Under the pieces are notes generated by a model that saw nothing but the letters and a program-made list of their open reading frames with translations, did not search any database and was not told the DNA's origin. A stretch of DNA of 64,000 nucleotides from Nocardia anaemiae NBRC 100462 (GTDB lineage: Bacteria > Actinomycetota > Actinomycetes > Mycobacteriales > Mycobacteriaceae). Numbering within the stretch: the first letter of the stretch is position 1; each line of letters opens with the position of its first letter. Of this stretch, positions 32,952 through 44,822 are shown piece after piece. The translations under genes were made by a program, and so were the position numbers. The DNA is taken from the NCBI RefSeq assembly GCF_001612725.1, contig NZ_BDAZ01000025.1:62001-126000 (forward strand), given 5' to 3'.

Positions 32952-33337
32952 TGAATTCTAGTGACTTTATTACTCGACTGAAGCGGTACGGAGACCTGGA
33001 GTGGTATCGCCATGCGGGCGGCATCGGTGATGACGACACTCCCGCTCCGCCGCTTGTTGTCTGGCGTTCCCCTGAACCTCGGCCAGCTCATGTTGCTGAA
33101 CTATTGCATCAGGCTGCTTTTGCCGACAATCGGGAGATCGACTGGTTGTTCGACACTACCCGACGAAACTGGGTGCTCGTACCTTCACGAGTAATGGCTG
33201 AGAAAGAACTCCAGGGACTGGCAACCGAAGCGCAAGCTGTGGACCTCTTAGTGAGGACGGATCGAGAGTTCTGCCAGCGTTCGGTACGCGATTTCGAGAG
33301 AATCATCGCAGTGTTGGATCGATATTCTGGCAACTGA
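32951..33337 (+). CDS. Hypothetical protein, possible cognate immunity protein
   Basis: A 128-residue protein of unknown family. It is soluble and acidic, with an N-terminal helix (SSDFITRLKRYGDLEWYRHA), a Pro-rich turn and a C-terminal helical half ending RDFERIIAVLDRY. ATG 32951 overlaps the stop of the 57-residue frame and GGAAGTAGGG lies just upstream. Tight overlap with a toxin-like tip and AT-rich DNA suggest an immunity protein, but nothing in the sequence proves it. Confidence 0.6.
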   Translation: MNSSDFITRLKRYGDLEWYRHAGGIGDDDTPAPPLVVWRSPEPRPAHVAELLHQAAFADNREIDWLFDTTRRNWVLVPSRVMAEKELQGLATEAQAVDLLVRTDREFCQRSVRDFERIIAVLDRYSGN

Positions 33338-33457
33338 CTCGACGAATTCGCGCTGGCACCTTGTTGCGTAACCAAACCTCAACTGCTGGAACCGGACCGA
33401 TACTTCGATGATCACAGGATGCACACTCCGCTACGGGCCCCCGATCTGCGCGAACGT

Positions 33458-33866
33458 CTATTCGTCGGGATCTGTCCCGTAGATCGAGCGGTAATCCTTG
33501 GCGAAGGCACGGCGGCCAAGCAGGCGCCAGGCCAGGCGGGCGGCGAAAGGCATGTCGGCGAGGAACTTTCGGCGTTCGACGTGCGGTACGCCTTGCAGGA
33601 CGAAGCCGAGGTGCCGGTCCTTGGGCACGGCGGCGCGTCCCCCGTTCGCCGAGCGCCTGCCATTCGCGGGCGGTCATGACGCGGCCGACGAGCGGCAGGA
33701 CGAGCGCCGCCTCCTCAGCCATATGCTCGCCGAGAGCGGCGGCCATCGCCGACAGCGTGGCGGCGAGATACCCGCGCACCTCAGAATGCGCCGATGCCGC
33801 GAATTCCTCGGCCTGCCGGGTCCGCGCGGTCGATCAGTTCGGCGTAGCGGCGTAATCAGCCGCAGC
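33458..33866 (-). pseudogene. Decayed hemerythrin-domain gene
   Basis: Three minus-strand frames join as YAELIDRAD, then QAEEFAASAHSEVRGYLAAT with LGEHMAEEAALVLPLVGRVM and REWQALGERG, then AVPKDRHLGFVLQGVPHVER down to YRSIYGTDPDE and a TAG at 33458. The middle and last parts match the later helices and tail of HHE proteins (H-M-A-E-E-x-x-x-L-P). At least two frame breaks and no N-terminal iron ligands make it non-functional. Confidence 0.72.
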
Positions 33867-33947
33867 ACACGCTTAGTGGTGTACGCACATCCTTGCGTAC
33901 CCTTGCCGACGACGCCGGTTCGGCGGTCTTGACGAGAGAGCTGGGCT

Positions 33948-34718
33948 ATGAGTTATCCGCAGTACCACAGTGTTCAGTACCCGTATTCGCAGGCGTCGAC
34001 ACCGAAACCCAAGGGCGGGACTGCGATTACCGCCGGGGTACTGGCGGCGATCGGCGCAGTCGTGCAGATGCTGGTCGGGCTGATGAATATCGTGCTGGTC
34101 CTCACGCAGTCACACGAGCTCCGCCAGGCTGCGGGCTTGACGTGGTATCCGACTTATGTGTTGGGCACAGGGACGGTCGCACTCCTTGCCGGGACGCTGC
34201 TAGGGACCGGAGCAGCGGCATTGTTCCGTCGCAGGCCTGCAGCGCGGTTGCTGATCGTCGCGGGCTGCGCGTCGGCGATCGTGTTCGGAATCGCCTGGGC
34301 GGTCGTCATGTTCGGCGTCACCCTGATCGGAGGCGCGTCGGGCATTGCCGGGACACTCGGTGGTTCCATCGGCTTGGTGTTCCCCATTGCCACAATAATT
34401 TTGGCAATGGTGCCCTCGGCCCGACGCTGGATCGCCGCCGCCCCGGCTCAGAACGCCGTCCAGCCCCCGCCCTACCCGGGCCAGCCGTACCCGGCGCAGC
34501 CGATGCCAGCTACCTGGCAGCCTATTCCGCCGCTAGGGCACCAAATGCCGTACAGCCCGGTGCACGGTCAGTTCCCGGCAGCGCAGCCGCTGCCATATCC
34601 GCAGCCTGCTCAGTACCCCGCCCGGCCGGGCGATCGATGGGCAGCAGGAAAAACGGGTGAGGAGCCCGAAATCCGGTCAGCCGAGGTTGTTACTGCACCG
34701 AACCGTTCATCCACATGA
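33948..34718 (+). CDS. Membrane protein with Tyr/Pro/Gln-rich ends
   Basis: A 256-residue protein of no known family. The first 25 residues are rich in Tyr, Ser, Pro and Gln; four membrane helices follow (ITAGVLAAIGAVVQMLVGLM; LGTGTVALLAGTLLGTGAAA; LLIVAGCASAIVFGIAWAVV; GSIGLVFPIATIILAMV). The C-terminal 90 residues are a P-Y-P/Q-P repeat tail. Proteins of this build are common in mycolic actinomycetes and may interact with envelope or signalling partners through the tail. ATG 33948 opens it. Confidence 0.8.
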   Translation: MSYPQYHSVQYPYSQASTPKPKGGTAITAGVLAAIGAVVQMLVGLMNIVLVLTQSHELRQAAGLTWYPTYVLGTGTVALLAGTLLGTGAAALFRRRPAARLLIVAGCASAIVFGIAWAVVMFGVTLIGGASGIAGTLGGSIGLVFPIATIILAMVPSARRWIAAAPAQNAVQPPPYPGQPYPAQPMPATWQPIPPLGHQMPYSPVHGQFPAAQPLPYPQPAQYPARPGDRWAAGKTGEEPEIRSAEVVTAPNRSST

Positions 34719-34806
34719 TCGCGTATTGGTAAGCACCCACCGCCGAGGAACTGCCACCGACCGGATGCGGTGGTTGCGTCCGAGCTGAAATAAGCTCGAC
34801 CCGAAC

Positions 34807-35163
34807 ATGCCGCGAACGTACGCTGGTCGCATGTGCATCTACCCGAGTCGGACGCATCTGGTGTGCCTGCGCTGCCGGGTTTCTAACAAGCACACGATCG
34901 GACACGGCCCGCAACACTGCCCGCAATGTCATGGCGAATTCATAGATGCCGGACCGGATCTCGAAGTGCCAAGGAAAGTCGACAACGCGGGTTGGCGAGT
35001 GCTCGCAACAGTCCTCGAATCCGGGCTGAACTTCTACGGCGGCTGCTGCGGCACCGGTCCCGGCTACCGGCCCCGTACCTCCCGTGAGGTTCGTGAGCGG
35101 CGGATGCTCGCCGAACGCACAGGTATATCGATCGCCGAGGCATTGGCCACGCCGAACCCCTGA
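34807..35163 (+). CDS. Small zinc-ribbon-like hypothetical protein
   Basis: A 118-residue protein with a four-cysteine metal site, CLRC ... CPQC, spaced 32 residues apart, and a further GGCCG. The C-terminal part is basic and helical (REVRERRMLAERTGISIAEA). It could bind zinc and nucleic acid, but no family is recognised. An alternative ATG at 34831 would give a 110-residue form. Confidence 0.7.
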   Translation: MPRTYAGRMCIYPSRTHLVCLRCRVSNKHTIGHGPQHCPQCHGEFIDAGPDLEVPRKVDNAGWRVLATVLESGLNFYGGCCGTGPGYRPRTSREVRERRMLAERTGISIAEALATPNP

Positions 35164-35293
35164 TCGGTTGTCCGACAGGTTTTTCGCACGAGGGCAGGCC
35201 AGGTTCACAGTCGGGACACGCCGCCGACGATCACCACTCGCTGACCAAGTACGGGCTCACGCCCGAGCGTTCCGCTGTGGATTCGCGCCAGCC

Positions 35294-36118
35294 CTATTTC
35301 GCATGCTGGACCCGCGCGCTCGCGTACAGGCAGATAGCTGCTGCGGCGGCGAGATTGAGACTTTCGGCGCGACCGTGGATCGGGATACGCACCCGGTGGT
35401 CGGCTCGGCTGGCGACCGACGGATCCAGACCATGCGCCTCATTACCGAACAGCCAGGCCACCGGACCGGCCAGCAGTTCGTCGGCATCGTCCAGATCGAC
35501 CTCGCCTTTGGCGGCGGTAGCCAAAACCGTAATGCCCGCTGCCGCAATGGCATCGAGTACCTCGCCGATATCGCGATGCCGTGCGATCGGCACGTGGAAC
35601 AGGCTGCCCGCACTGGCGCGAACGCATTTGCCATTGTGCGGATCGACCGTATCCCCCGCCAGCACAACGCCATTCGCACCCACCGCGTCGGCGACCCGGA
35701 TAAGAGTCCCCGCATTGCCGGGTTCGGCGATCTCTACCGGGACGGCGAGCAGTGTCGGCCGCTCGGCCAGTACGTCCGTCAGCGGCACGTCGATTTGGTC
35801 GCATACCGCGACGAGCCCCGGCGCGGTGACGGTTTCACCGAGGTGTTCGGCAGCGCGCTCGCTCACCAGTGTGGTGCGCACACCCGCGGCGGCGGCCCCG
35901 GCGATCAGGGAGTTCTCCCGAGTGGCGGCATACATCGAATAGAACAGCTCACGCACCCGACCGGTTTCCAGCGCCGCCGCAACCGAATTCGCGCCTTCTG
36001 CAAGAAACAGCCCGGTCTTGCGGCGAACTACGCCGCGCTGGAGCTTGACAGCGGAAACGACCCGCGGATTGTGCTCGGAGAGCGCATCCACGGGTCGTTC
36101 CGAATGCTGTGTCGTCAC
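35294..36118 (-). CDS. TrmH/SpoU-family 23S rRNA methyltransferase (TsnR-like)
   Basis: A 274-residue SPOUT RNA methyltransferase. It has an N-terminal L30e-like RNA-binding domain (VVRRKTGLFLAEGANSVAAA) and a C-terminal knotted SpoU domain with the three motifs: EIAEPGNAGTLIRVADAVGA, FGNEAHGLDP and IPIHGRAESLNLAAAAAICL. It should methylate a ribose 2'-OH in 23S rRNA using S-adenosylmethionine. GTG 36118 lies 10 bp after the rplT stop, so it is the last gene of the infC operon, as tsnR is in M. tuberculosis (Rv1644). Confidence 0.93.
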   Translation of the reverse strand: MTTQHSERPVDALSEHNPRVVSAVKLQRGVVRRKTGLFLAEGANSVAAALETGRVRELFYSMYAATRENSLIAGAAAAGVRTTLVSERAAEHLGETVTAPGLVAVCDQIDVPLTDVLAERPTLLAVPVEIAEPGNAGTLIRVADAVGANGVVLAGDTVDPHNGKCVRASAGSLFHVPIARHRDIGEVLDAIAAAGITVLATAAKGEVDLDDADELLAGPVAWLFGNEAHGLDPSVASRADHRVRIPIHGRAESLNLAAAAAICLYASARVQHAK

Positions 36119-36128
36119 GCAGCCCGGA

Positions 36129-36509
36129 TCAGGCGGCCGGAGCGTTGACGTCCTGCGGGAGAGCGGCCTTGGCGACGGCGACCAGACCGGCGAACGCCTC
36201 GGCGTCGGAGACGGCCAGCTCGGCGAGGATCTTGCGGTCCACCTCGACACCGGCGGCCTTGAGGCCCTGGATGAAGCGGTTGTAGGTGATGTCGTTCAGG
36301 CGCGCCGCGGCGTTGATGCGGGCGATCCAGAGCTTGCGGAAGTCACCCTTGCGCGCCCGGCGGTCCCGGTAGGCGTAGGTGAGCGAGTGCAGCTGCTGCT
36401 CCTTGGCCTTGCGGTACAGCCGCGAGCGCTGGCCGCGGTAGCCCTTGGAGGCCTCGAGAACGGAACGGCGCTTCTTCTGCGCGTTGACGGCCCTTTTGAC
36501 GCGTGCCAT
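36129..36509 (-). CDS. rplT: 50S ribosomal protein L20
   Basis: A 126-residue L20, which binds 23S rRNA early in large-subunit assembly. The N-terminus MARVKRAVNAQKKRRSVLEA, the GQRSRLYRKAKEQ segment and the RRARKGDFRKLWIARINAA block are nearly invariant. The C-terminus carries a short Ala/Pro tail. It lies 126 bp after rpmI in the translation operon. Confidence 0.98.
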   Translation of the reverse strand: MARVKRAVNAQKKRRSVLEASKGYRGQRSRLYRKAKEQQLHSLTYAYRDRRARKGDFRKLWIARINAAARLNDITYNRFIQGLKAAGVEVDRKILAELAVSDAEAFAGLVAVAKAALPQDVNAPAA

Positions 36510-36635
36510 GGGTCAGTCCTTTTAGATCTAGGGGGCGCATGCGTCACGCCCAAGAATTGGTCGGTGGTCGGCGTCCGGAATCCCGGTCGCGAATGCTGGT
36601 CTTTTGGAGCGACCAGTCAACGATCGCCAGCGGTC

Positions 36636-36830
36636 TCAGAGACCGAGCAGGCGCTTGACGCGAGGGACATCAACGGACGCGACGGCCTCCGTGCCGTCCA
36701 GACGACGAGTCCGGCGAGTGGACTTGTGCTCGAGCAGGTGGCGACGGTTCGCCTGCTGACGCAGCAGCTTGCCACGGCCCGAAAGCTTGAATCGCTTCGA
36801 GGCGCCGCTGTGGCTCTTCATCTTCGGCAT
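36636..36830 (-). CDS. rpmI: 50S ribosomal protein L35
   Basis: A 64-residue L35 with the standard start MPKMKSHSGASKRFKLSGRG and the middle LLEHKSTRRTRRL. It sits between infC (61 bp upstream) and rplT, in the order conserved in nearly all bacteria. Confidence 0.98.
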   Translation of the reverse strand: MPKMKSHSGASKRFKLSGRGKLLRQQANRRHLLEHKSTRRTRRLDGTEAVASVDVPRVKRLLGL

Positions 36831-36891
36831 GGATTCCTCTATCTGTCTCGTACCGGTGGTCCTCGTCGGACCACCGGTTTTCTGATCGGTA

Positions 36892-37533
<642 letters not shown>

Positions 37534-37600
37534 GGGGCCTCCTAGGTCAAGCGGTGTCGTCAGACGACCGCACGCAATAACGGCAACCCCTTTTCAACAC

Positions 37601-37633
37601 AAAGGCCCCGGTGCGGTATTCCGCAACGGGGCC
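37601..37633 (-). terminator. Attenuator-like hairpin 2 in the infC leader
   Basis: On the minus strand GGCCCCG pairs with CGGGGCC, and inside it TGCGG pairs with CCGCA around an AATA loop, followed by TTTGTG. It lies about 70 nt before the infC start and could stop transcription or be remodelled to allow it. Confidence 0.55.
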
Positions 37634-37710
37634 CGAGTCGACCGGCCTTCGACCACGAGCATGCTCGCGTCGATCTTGTCCGTGATGATCCTCGCGAGGA
37701 CCCTCCGCAC

Positions 37711-37735
37711 AAGAAACCCGCCCTGGAGAGGCGGG
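37711..37735 (-). terminator. Attenuator-like hairpin 1 in the infC leader
   Basis: On the minus strand CCCGCC-TCTCCAG-GGCGGG is followed by TTTCTTG, an intrinsic-terminator shape, about 180 nt before infC. Another 6-bp stem, GCCCCG/CGGGGC, lies nearer the promoter at 37801-37820. Confidence 0.55.
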
Positions 37736-37834
37736 GGACCGGACCGTTTAACCAGTACGATCGCTCGTCGGCAACGGTGGGAGTCGGGCTCCACTTATCA
37801 GCCCCGAGCAAGCCCGGGGCGGTCGTCAGCGGAA

Positions 37835-37864
37835 AGTCTAACATTCCCACTCGCTATCGCCGAA
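37835..37864 (-). promoter_or_regulatory. Candidate promoter of the infC-rpmI-rplT-trmH operon
   Basis: Minus-strand -10 TAGACT (37835-37840) and -35-like TTCGGC (37859-37864) are separated by 18 bp. This would give a leader of about 300 nt that contains the hairpins described separately. Confidence 0.4.
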
Positions 37865-37916
37865 TCGCCCCGCCCCGGCGAGCGCGCCCGACCGCCACGA
37901 TGCCATCCTCGTTCCT

Positions 37917-38270
37917 ATGAGTGACGAGGCAGTATCCGATCCGACCGATGTCCGCGAGTTGGCCGATATCCCCGCGGTCGAGATCATCAGCCGCGCCGCG
38001 ATGATGCTGATGAGCGCGGCGGCCGAGAAGCTCGGACTCGCCGACGAGGATCCGGACAACAGTCCGCGCCGCGATCTGGACGAAGCGCGCCGCCTGATCA
38101 CCGCGCTCGCGGGGCTGGTCACCTCGTCGATCGAATACTTCGGTCCGCACGCCGGTCCGTATCGCGACGGCCTGAAGTCGTTGCAGCTGGCCTTCCGGGA
38201 GTCCTCGGCGCATCCGGACGAGCCGGGCAAGGGCCCGGGCGAGAAGTACACCGGTCCGGTCTACGCCTGA
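37917..38270 (+). CDS. DUF1844 family protein
   Basis: A 117-residue DUF1844 protein. The typical pattern is VEIISRAAMMLMSAAAEKLG, a DLDEARRLITALAGLV helix, and a short disordered end. The family is common next to infC in actinobacteria; no function is known. It is divergent from the infC operon. Confidence 0.9.
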   Translation: MSDEAVSDPTDVRELADIPAVEIISRAAMMLMSAAAEKLGLADEDPDNSPRRDLDEARRLITALAGLVTSSIEYFGPHAGPYRDGLKSLQLAFRESSAHPDEPGKGPGEKYTGPVYA

Positions 38271-38284
38271 TAAGCCATTGAATT

Positions 38285-38333
38285 TTGCCCAGCGGGCAAC
38301 ATTGCCCGTCGGGAAATATTGCCCATCGGGCAA
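38285..38333. promoter_or_regulatory. Three phased TTGCCC-N3-GGGCAA operators and promoter
   Basis: 15-bp dyads occur at 38285-38299 (TTGCCCAGCGGGCAA), 38302-38316 (TTGCCCGTCGGGAAA, one arm imperfect) and 38319-38333 (TTGCCCATCGGGCAA), starting every 17 bp. The TTGCCC of the third can serve as -35, with TACTCT at 38343-38348 as -10 18 bp on. The TetR ATG at 38355 then lies 7 nt after the -10, so the mRNA is probably leaderless and repressed by TetR binding. Confidence 0.8.
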
Positions 38334-38354
38334 GTTTCGCGGTACTCTGGTGTC

Positions 38355-38975
38355 ATGCCAGATGAGCAAGTCCTCAGCCTTCGGGAGCGCAAGAAGCTCG
38401 ACACCCGTAAGGCACTGAGCGATGCGACGCTCGAGCTGGCATTCGAGCACGGACTGGCCAACATCACCAGAGAGGACATCGCGGCGCGCGCGGGCGTGTC
38501 GGTCCGGACCTTCAACAACTACTTCACCGGTAAGCACGAGGCGTTGGCCTACCAGCAGACCGAGCGGATCCAGCGCAGTCTGATCGCACTGCGGAACCGG
38601 CCCGCGGACGAACCGCTGTGGACCGCGATTACCGCGGCGGTCCTCGAACCACTCGAGGCCGACGGCGCCGGAGATCACCCGCCAACCGCGCGCCAACTGG
38701 CGGTCATTCGCGAATTGCTCGAGGCACCCGAGACCCGAACCGCGGTGTCCAAGGCGGTATCCGACGACTGGATCGAGGCGATCGCGGCACGCACCGGAAC
38801 CGACGCGGCCCGCGATCTGTATCCACGCCTCGTCGTCGCCGCGATCGGCGCGATCTACCAGGCCGCTACCGCGACCTATGTGTACGCGGATCCGCCGGTA
38901 TTGCTCACCACACTGCTACGACAAGCCATCGACGAGGTAGCCGCGGGACTTCCCGCGCCTTCCGTCGGCGACTGA
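38355..38975 (+). CDS. TetR-family regulator of the adjacent monooxygenase
   Basis: A 206-residue repressor with the DNA-binding domain in residues 10-60 (KLDTRKALSDATLELAFEHG, then DIAARAGVSVRTFNNYFTGK) and a helical ligand domain. ATG 38355 is directly after a promoter overlapped by three operator dyads, so self-repression is likely. The FAD monooxygenase follows 44 bp after the stop in the same direction and should be co-controlled, induced when an aromatic ligand binds the regulator. Confidence 0.93.
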   Translation: MPDEQVLSLRERKKLDTRKALSDATLELAFEHGLANITREDIAARAGVSVRTFNNYFTGKHEALAYQQTERIQRSLIALRNRPADEPLWTAITAAVLEPLEADGAGDHPPTARQLAVIRELLEAPETRTAVSKAVSDDWIEAIAARTGTDAARDLYPRLVVAAIGAIYQAATATYVYADPPVLLTTLLRQAIDEVAAGLPAPSVGD

Positions 38976-39019
38976 CTCACCGCACACACTTATCAAAGGC
39001 AATAAGAGGTGTATTCGTC

Positions 39020-40561
39020 ATGCCCGAAAACTCTTTCGACGTAGTTATTTCCGGTGCCGGACCGAACGGGCTCATGCTCGCCTGCGAACTCGCACTGGCC
39101 GGTGTGCGTCCCATCGTGTTGGAGAAACTGAGCGAGCCCAGCGCCGAGCCGAAAGCGAACGGCCTTGTCGGCCAGGTGATTCGGCTGCTGGATATGCGCG
39201 GCCTGTACCACGAATTCGGCGGCGCGCCGGGCGCTCCGCAGCCCGTGCCCGGTTATATGTTCAGTGGGATGCCGGTGTCCTTCGCCGAAGTTGCGGACAA
39301 TCCGATGTACGCGCTGCTCATCCCCCAGCCGAAACTGGTTCGCCTGTTAGAGAAAAGGGCACGCGAACTCGGTATCGAAATCCGTTGGGGCCATGAGCTC
39401 ACGGATCTGGTCCAGCAGGACGGAAGCGTGACCGTCGCAGTGACCGGGCCCGACCGCAAGTACGAGCTGACCACCACCTACTTGGTCGCGGCTGACGGCG
39501 GCAAGAGCTTCGTCCGCAAACACATCGGAATCGAATTCCCCGGCAGCACAAACGCATCGAAGTTGGTTCGGATGGCACATGTGAGCGTGCCGGAGGAACT
39601 GCGCACCGGAGACGGCGGCATCCTGATTCCCGGCCTCGGACGACTTCCCTTCGGACACAACCGCCTCGAACGGGGCATGTTCATCTTCGCGGAGCTCGAA
39701 CGCGGCCGCCCGTTGGTCGCGACCATGGAGTTCGAGGGCGATCCGGTACCGGAGGACACGCCGATGACGCTCGACGAACTGCGCGCGAGCCTGCGGCGGG
39801 TGCTCGGCGTCGACCTGCCGATCGCGCCACCGCCCGGATCCGGCCCGCACGCCTTGCGCCGGACCGAAGGTCAGAACACTCGACTGGCCGAACGCTATCG
39901 CGACGGAAATGTGTTCCTGCTCGGCGATTCCGCCCACGTGCACTCGGCGATGGGCGGCCCCGGCCTCAACCTCGGTTTGCAGGATGCGGCCAATCTCGGC
40001 TGGAAGCTCGCCGCACAGGTGAACGGTTGGGCACCCGAGGGCCTGCTGGACACCTATCACTCCGAGCGATACCCGGTCGGCGAGCGCGTAATGATGCACT
40101 CACTGTCCCAGCTCGCACTGATGGTGCCCGGTCCAGAAGTCACCGCGCTGCGCGAGTTCATGGGCGAACTACTCAAAGTGCCTGAAAACGCGGGACATAT
40201 CGCACATCTGCTCGCCGGATCCGATATCCGCTACGACATCGGCGATCTGCACCCACTGTCCGGACGCATGGTCCCGGACCTCATCCTCGAAACCTCGGAG
40301 GGCCGAACGCGTATCGCCGATCTGCTGCACTCGGCGCGAGCGGTATTGATCCAATTGACCGAGGACGGCGGATTCGCCGATATCGCGGGCGACTGGAACG
40401 ACCGCGTCGACACCGTGATCGCGACCTGCCCAGACGCGCCCGCTGACGCGCTACTCGTCCGACCGGACGGATATGTGGCCTGGGCAGGCGAAGTCGGTAC
40501 CGATGATGACCGACTCCGGAACGCATTGACGCGGTGGTTCGGTCCAGCTCGAAGCTCGTGA
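39020..40561 (+). CDS. FAD-dependent aromatic monooxygenase (class A, PgaE/Rox-like)
   Basis: A 513-residue flavoprotein hydroxylase. It has the Rossmann motif ISGAGPNGLMLACELALAG, the DG motif in VAADGGKSFVRKHIGI, the GD motif in FLLGDSAHVHSAMGGPGLNL and a C-terminal thioredoxin-like domain as in polyketide hydroxylases and rifampicin monooxygenases. Using NADPH and O2 it should hydroxylate a bulky aromatic such as an antibiotic. The upstream TetR gene and operators suggest drug-induced detoxification. Which compound it acts on cannot be told. Confidence 0.9.
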   Translation: MPENSFDVVISGAGPNGLMLACELALAGVRPIVLEKLSEPSAEPKANGLVGQVIRLLDMRGLYHEFGGAPGAPQPVPGYMFSGMPVSFAEVADNPMYALLIPQPKLVRLLEKRARELGIEIRWGHELTDLVQQDGSVTVAVTGPDRKYELTTTYLVAADGGKSFVRKHIGIEFPGSTNASKLVRMAHVSVPEELRTGDGGILIPGLGRLPFGHNRLERGMFIFAELERGRPLVATMEFEGDPVPEDTPMTLDELRASLRRVLGVDLPIAPPPGSGPHALRRTEGQNTRLAERYRDGNVFLLGDSAHVHSAMGGPGLNLGLQDAANLGWKLAAQVNGWAPEGLLDTYHSERYPVGERVMMHSLSQLALMVPGPEVTALREFMGELLKVPENAGHIAHLLAGSDIRYDIGDLHPLSGRMVPDLILETSEGRTRIADLLHSARAVLIQLTEDGGFADIAGDWNDRVDTVIATCPDAPADALLVRPDGYVAWAGEVGTDDDRLRNALTRWFGPARSS

Positions 40562-40600
40562 ACACGCCGATGTGGGCCGCCTGAAACCGCTCAGATGCGA

Positions 40601-40626
40601 CCCGAGTGGGCCGCAAGCGACTCGGG
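40601..40626 (+). terminator. Hairpin downstream of the monooxygenase gene
   Basis: CCCGAGT at 40601-40607 pairs with ACTCGGG at 40620-40626 across a 12-nt loop, 40 bp after the stop. No T-run follows, so termination is possible but unproven. The rest of this 230-bp gap shows nothing else. Confidence 0.4.
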
Positions 40627-40792
40627 GTAATCAAGGCCGCCGCAGCCTGTCGATGTCACGGACAATCCCACTCGATCCAAAGTAGTTCACCGTGTGAACA
40701 ATGAAACGCTTTGTGCGCGTGGCCTTCTCGACGACCCAGACCTTTTGCTGCGGATTTGCGTCCCGCCAGGTTCGGCATGCGATGCTCACTGA

Positions 40793-41506
40793 ATGGCACG
40801 GATACTTCTGATTCCCGGATTCTGGCTCGGCGCGTGGGCATGGGACGACGTCGCGGCCGATCTGCGCGGCCGGGGTGACGATGTTTCGGCGCTGACCCTG
40901 CCCGGACTTGATCCGGCCGATGACGACCGGCTGGACGCGACCCTGGAAACGCAGGCGCAGGCCATCCTCGACGAAATCGGCCCGGATGAATCGGTGGTGG
41001 TCGTCGCGCACTCCGGCGGCGCGGCGGCCGCCTATCTCGCCACCGATATCGCACCCGAACGCTTCCGTCGCGGCATATATGTCGACGCCGCTCCGCTACC
41101 GAATGGCTTCATCCTCAATTCCGCACTGGATGCGACCGTTCGCGAACTCGCCCTGCCGGATTGGGACCAGTTGGAGGCCGACGGCAATAGCCTCACCGGA
41201 TTGGACGAGGTGTCCCTCGCCCGGTTCCGCGAGCGCGCCGTCTCCGAACCCGCCGGAGTCGCCGCCGCTCCCCTGCGACTGAGCGATTCCCCGGCGCGCC
41301 TTGTCATTCCGACAACGGTGATCTGCAACAGCATTACCGCGGACTTGGTCAAACAACTCCGCGACGCGGGCCAGGAACCGCTGTTCGCCGAGTTGGCCAA
41401 GATCGACGCCGAATACATCGATCTGCCCACTGGGCATTGGCCGATGTGGTCCCGATACAAGGAACTCGCCGAGCTGATCCACACCATCGCGAACCGCTCG
41501 GGTTAG
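40793..41506 (+). CDS. Alpha/beta hydrolase
   Basis: A 237-residue hydrolase. It starts with the strand and oxyanion loop ILLIPGFWLGAWAW, has the nucleophile elbow VAHSGGAAA (a G-x-S-x-G variant with Ala first) and the catalytic His in PTGHWPMWS. This pattern matches the EstC/MEST-like and plant methylesterase-like branch. No signal peptide. It is alone between the monooxygenase and convergent uvrA. Confidence 0.85.
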   Translation: MARILLIPGFWLGAWAWDDVAADLRGRGDDVSALTLPGLDPADDDRLDATLETQAQAILDEIGPDESVVVVAHSGGAAAAYLATDIAPERFRRGIYVDAAPLPNGFILNSALDATVRELALPDWDQLEADGNSLTGLDEVSLARFRERAVSEPAGVAAAPLRLSDSPARLVIPTTVICNSITADLVKQLRDAGQEPLFAELAKIDAEYIDLPTGHWPMWSRYKELAELIHTIANRSG

Positions 41507-41564
41507 TGCCTGGTCCAGATAGCTTCTGCCATATCGCTACTCGGATCCTGGGGTCCCGTCGAAC

Positions 41565-41628
41565 GTAGTCGAATGGTGGTCGCCTACGCCGAAATCGACC
41601 GCCATATCACTACGCTCGGCGAGCTGCC
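41565..41628. repeat. 49-bp palindromic interspersed repeat, copy C (inverted)
   Basis: The core is 41565-41613, the reverse complement of copy A with four mismatches; the flank GCTCGGCGAGCTGCC is shared as well. It sits between the convergent hydrolase and uvrA genes, the same type of site as copy A. Confidence 0.8.
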
Positions 41629-41671
41629 CGCCTCGGTGGCGAGAACCCGGTGCCGGGCGTGCGGGCGAGAT

Positions 41672-44707
<3,036 letters not shown>

Positions 44708-44822
44708 CAGGTGTCCCTTCTCGATCGTGTCGGTCCAACAGACGTGATACCCCCAGCGCCATGCTAGGACGACCCACCGACAAGTTTCGTCGCGCGCCAG
44801 GTTCCCCGGCCATCGGTCCAGG

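Noticed and set aside
37560..37850. 96-codon minus-strand frame inside the infC leader
   Set aside because: No ribosome site and it runs through the leader hairpins; it reads like noncoding GC-rich sequence.
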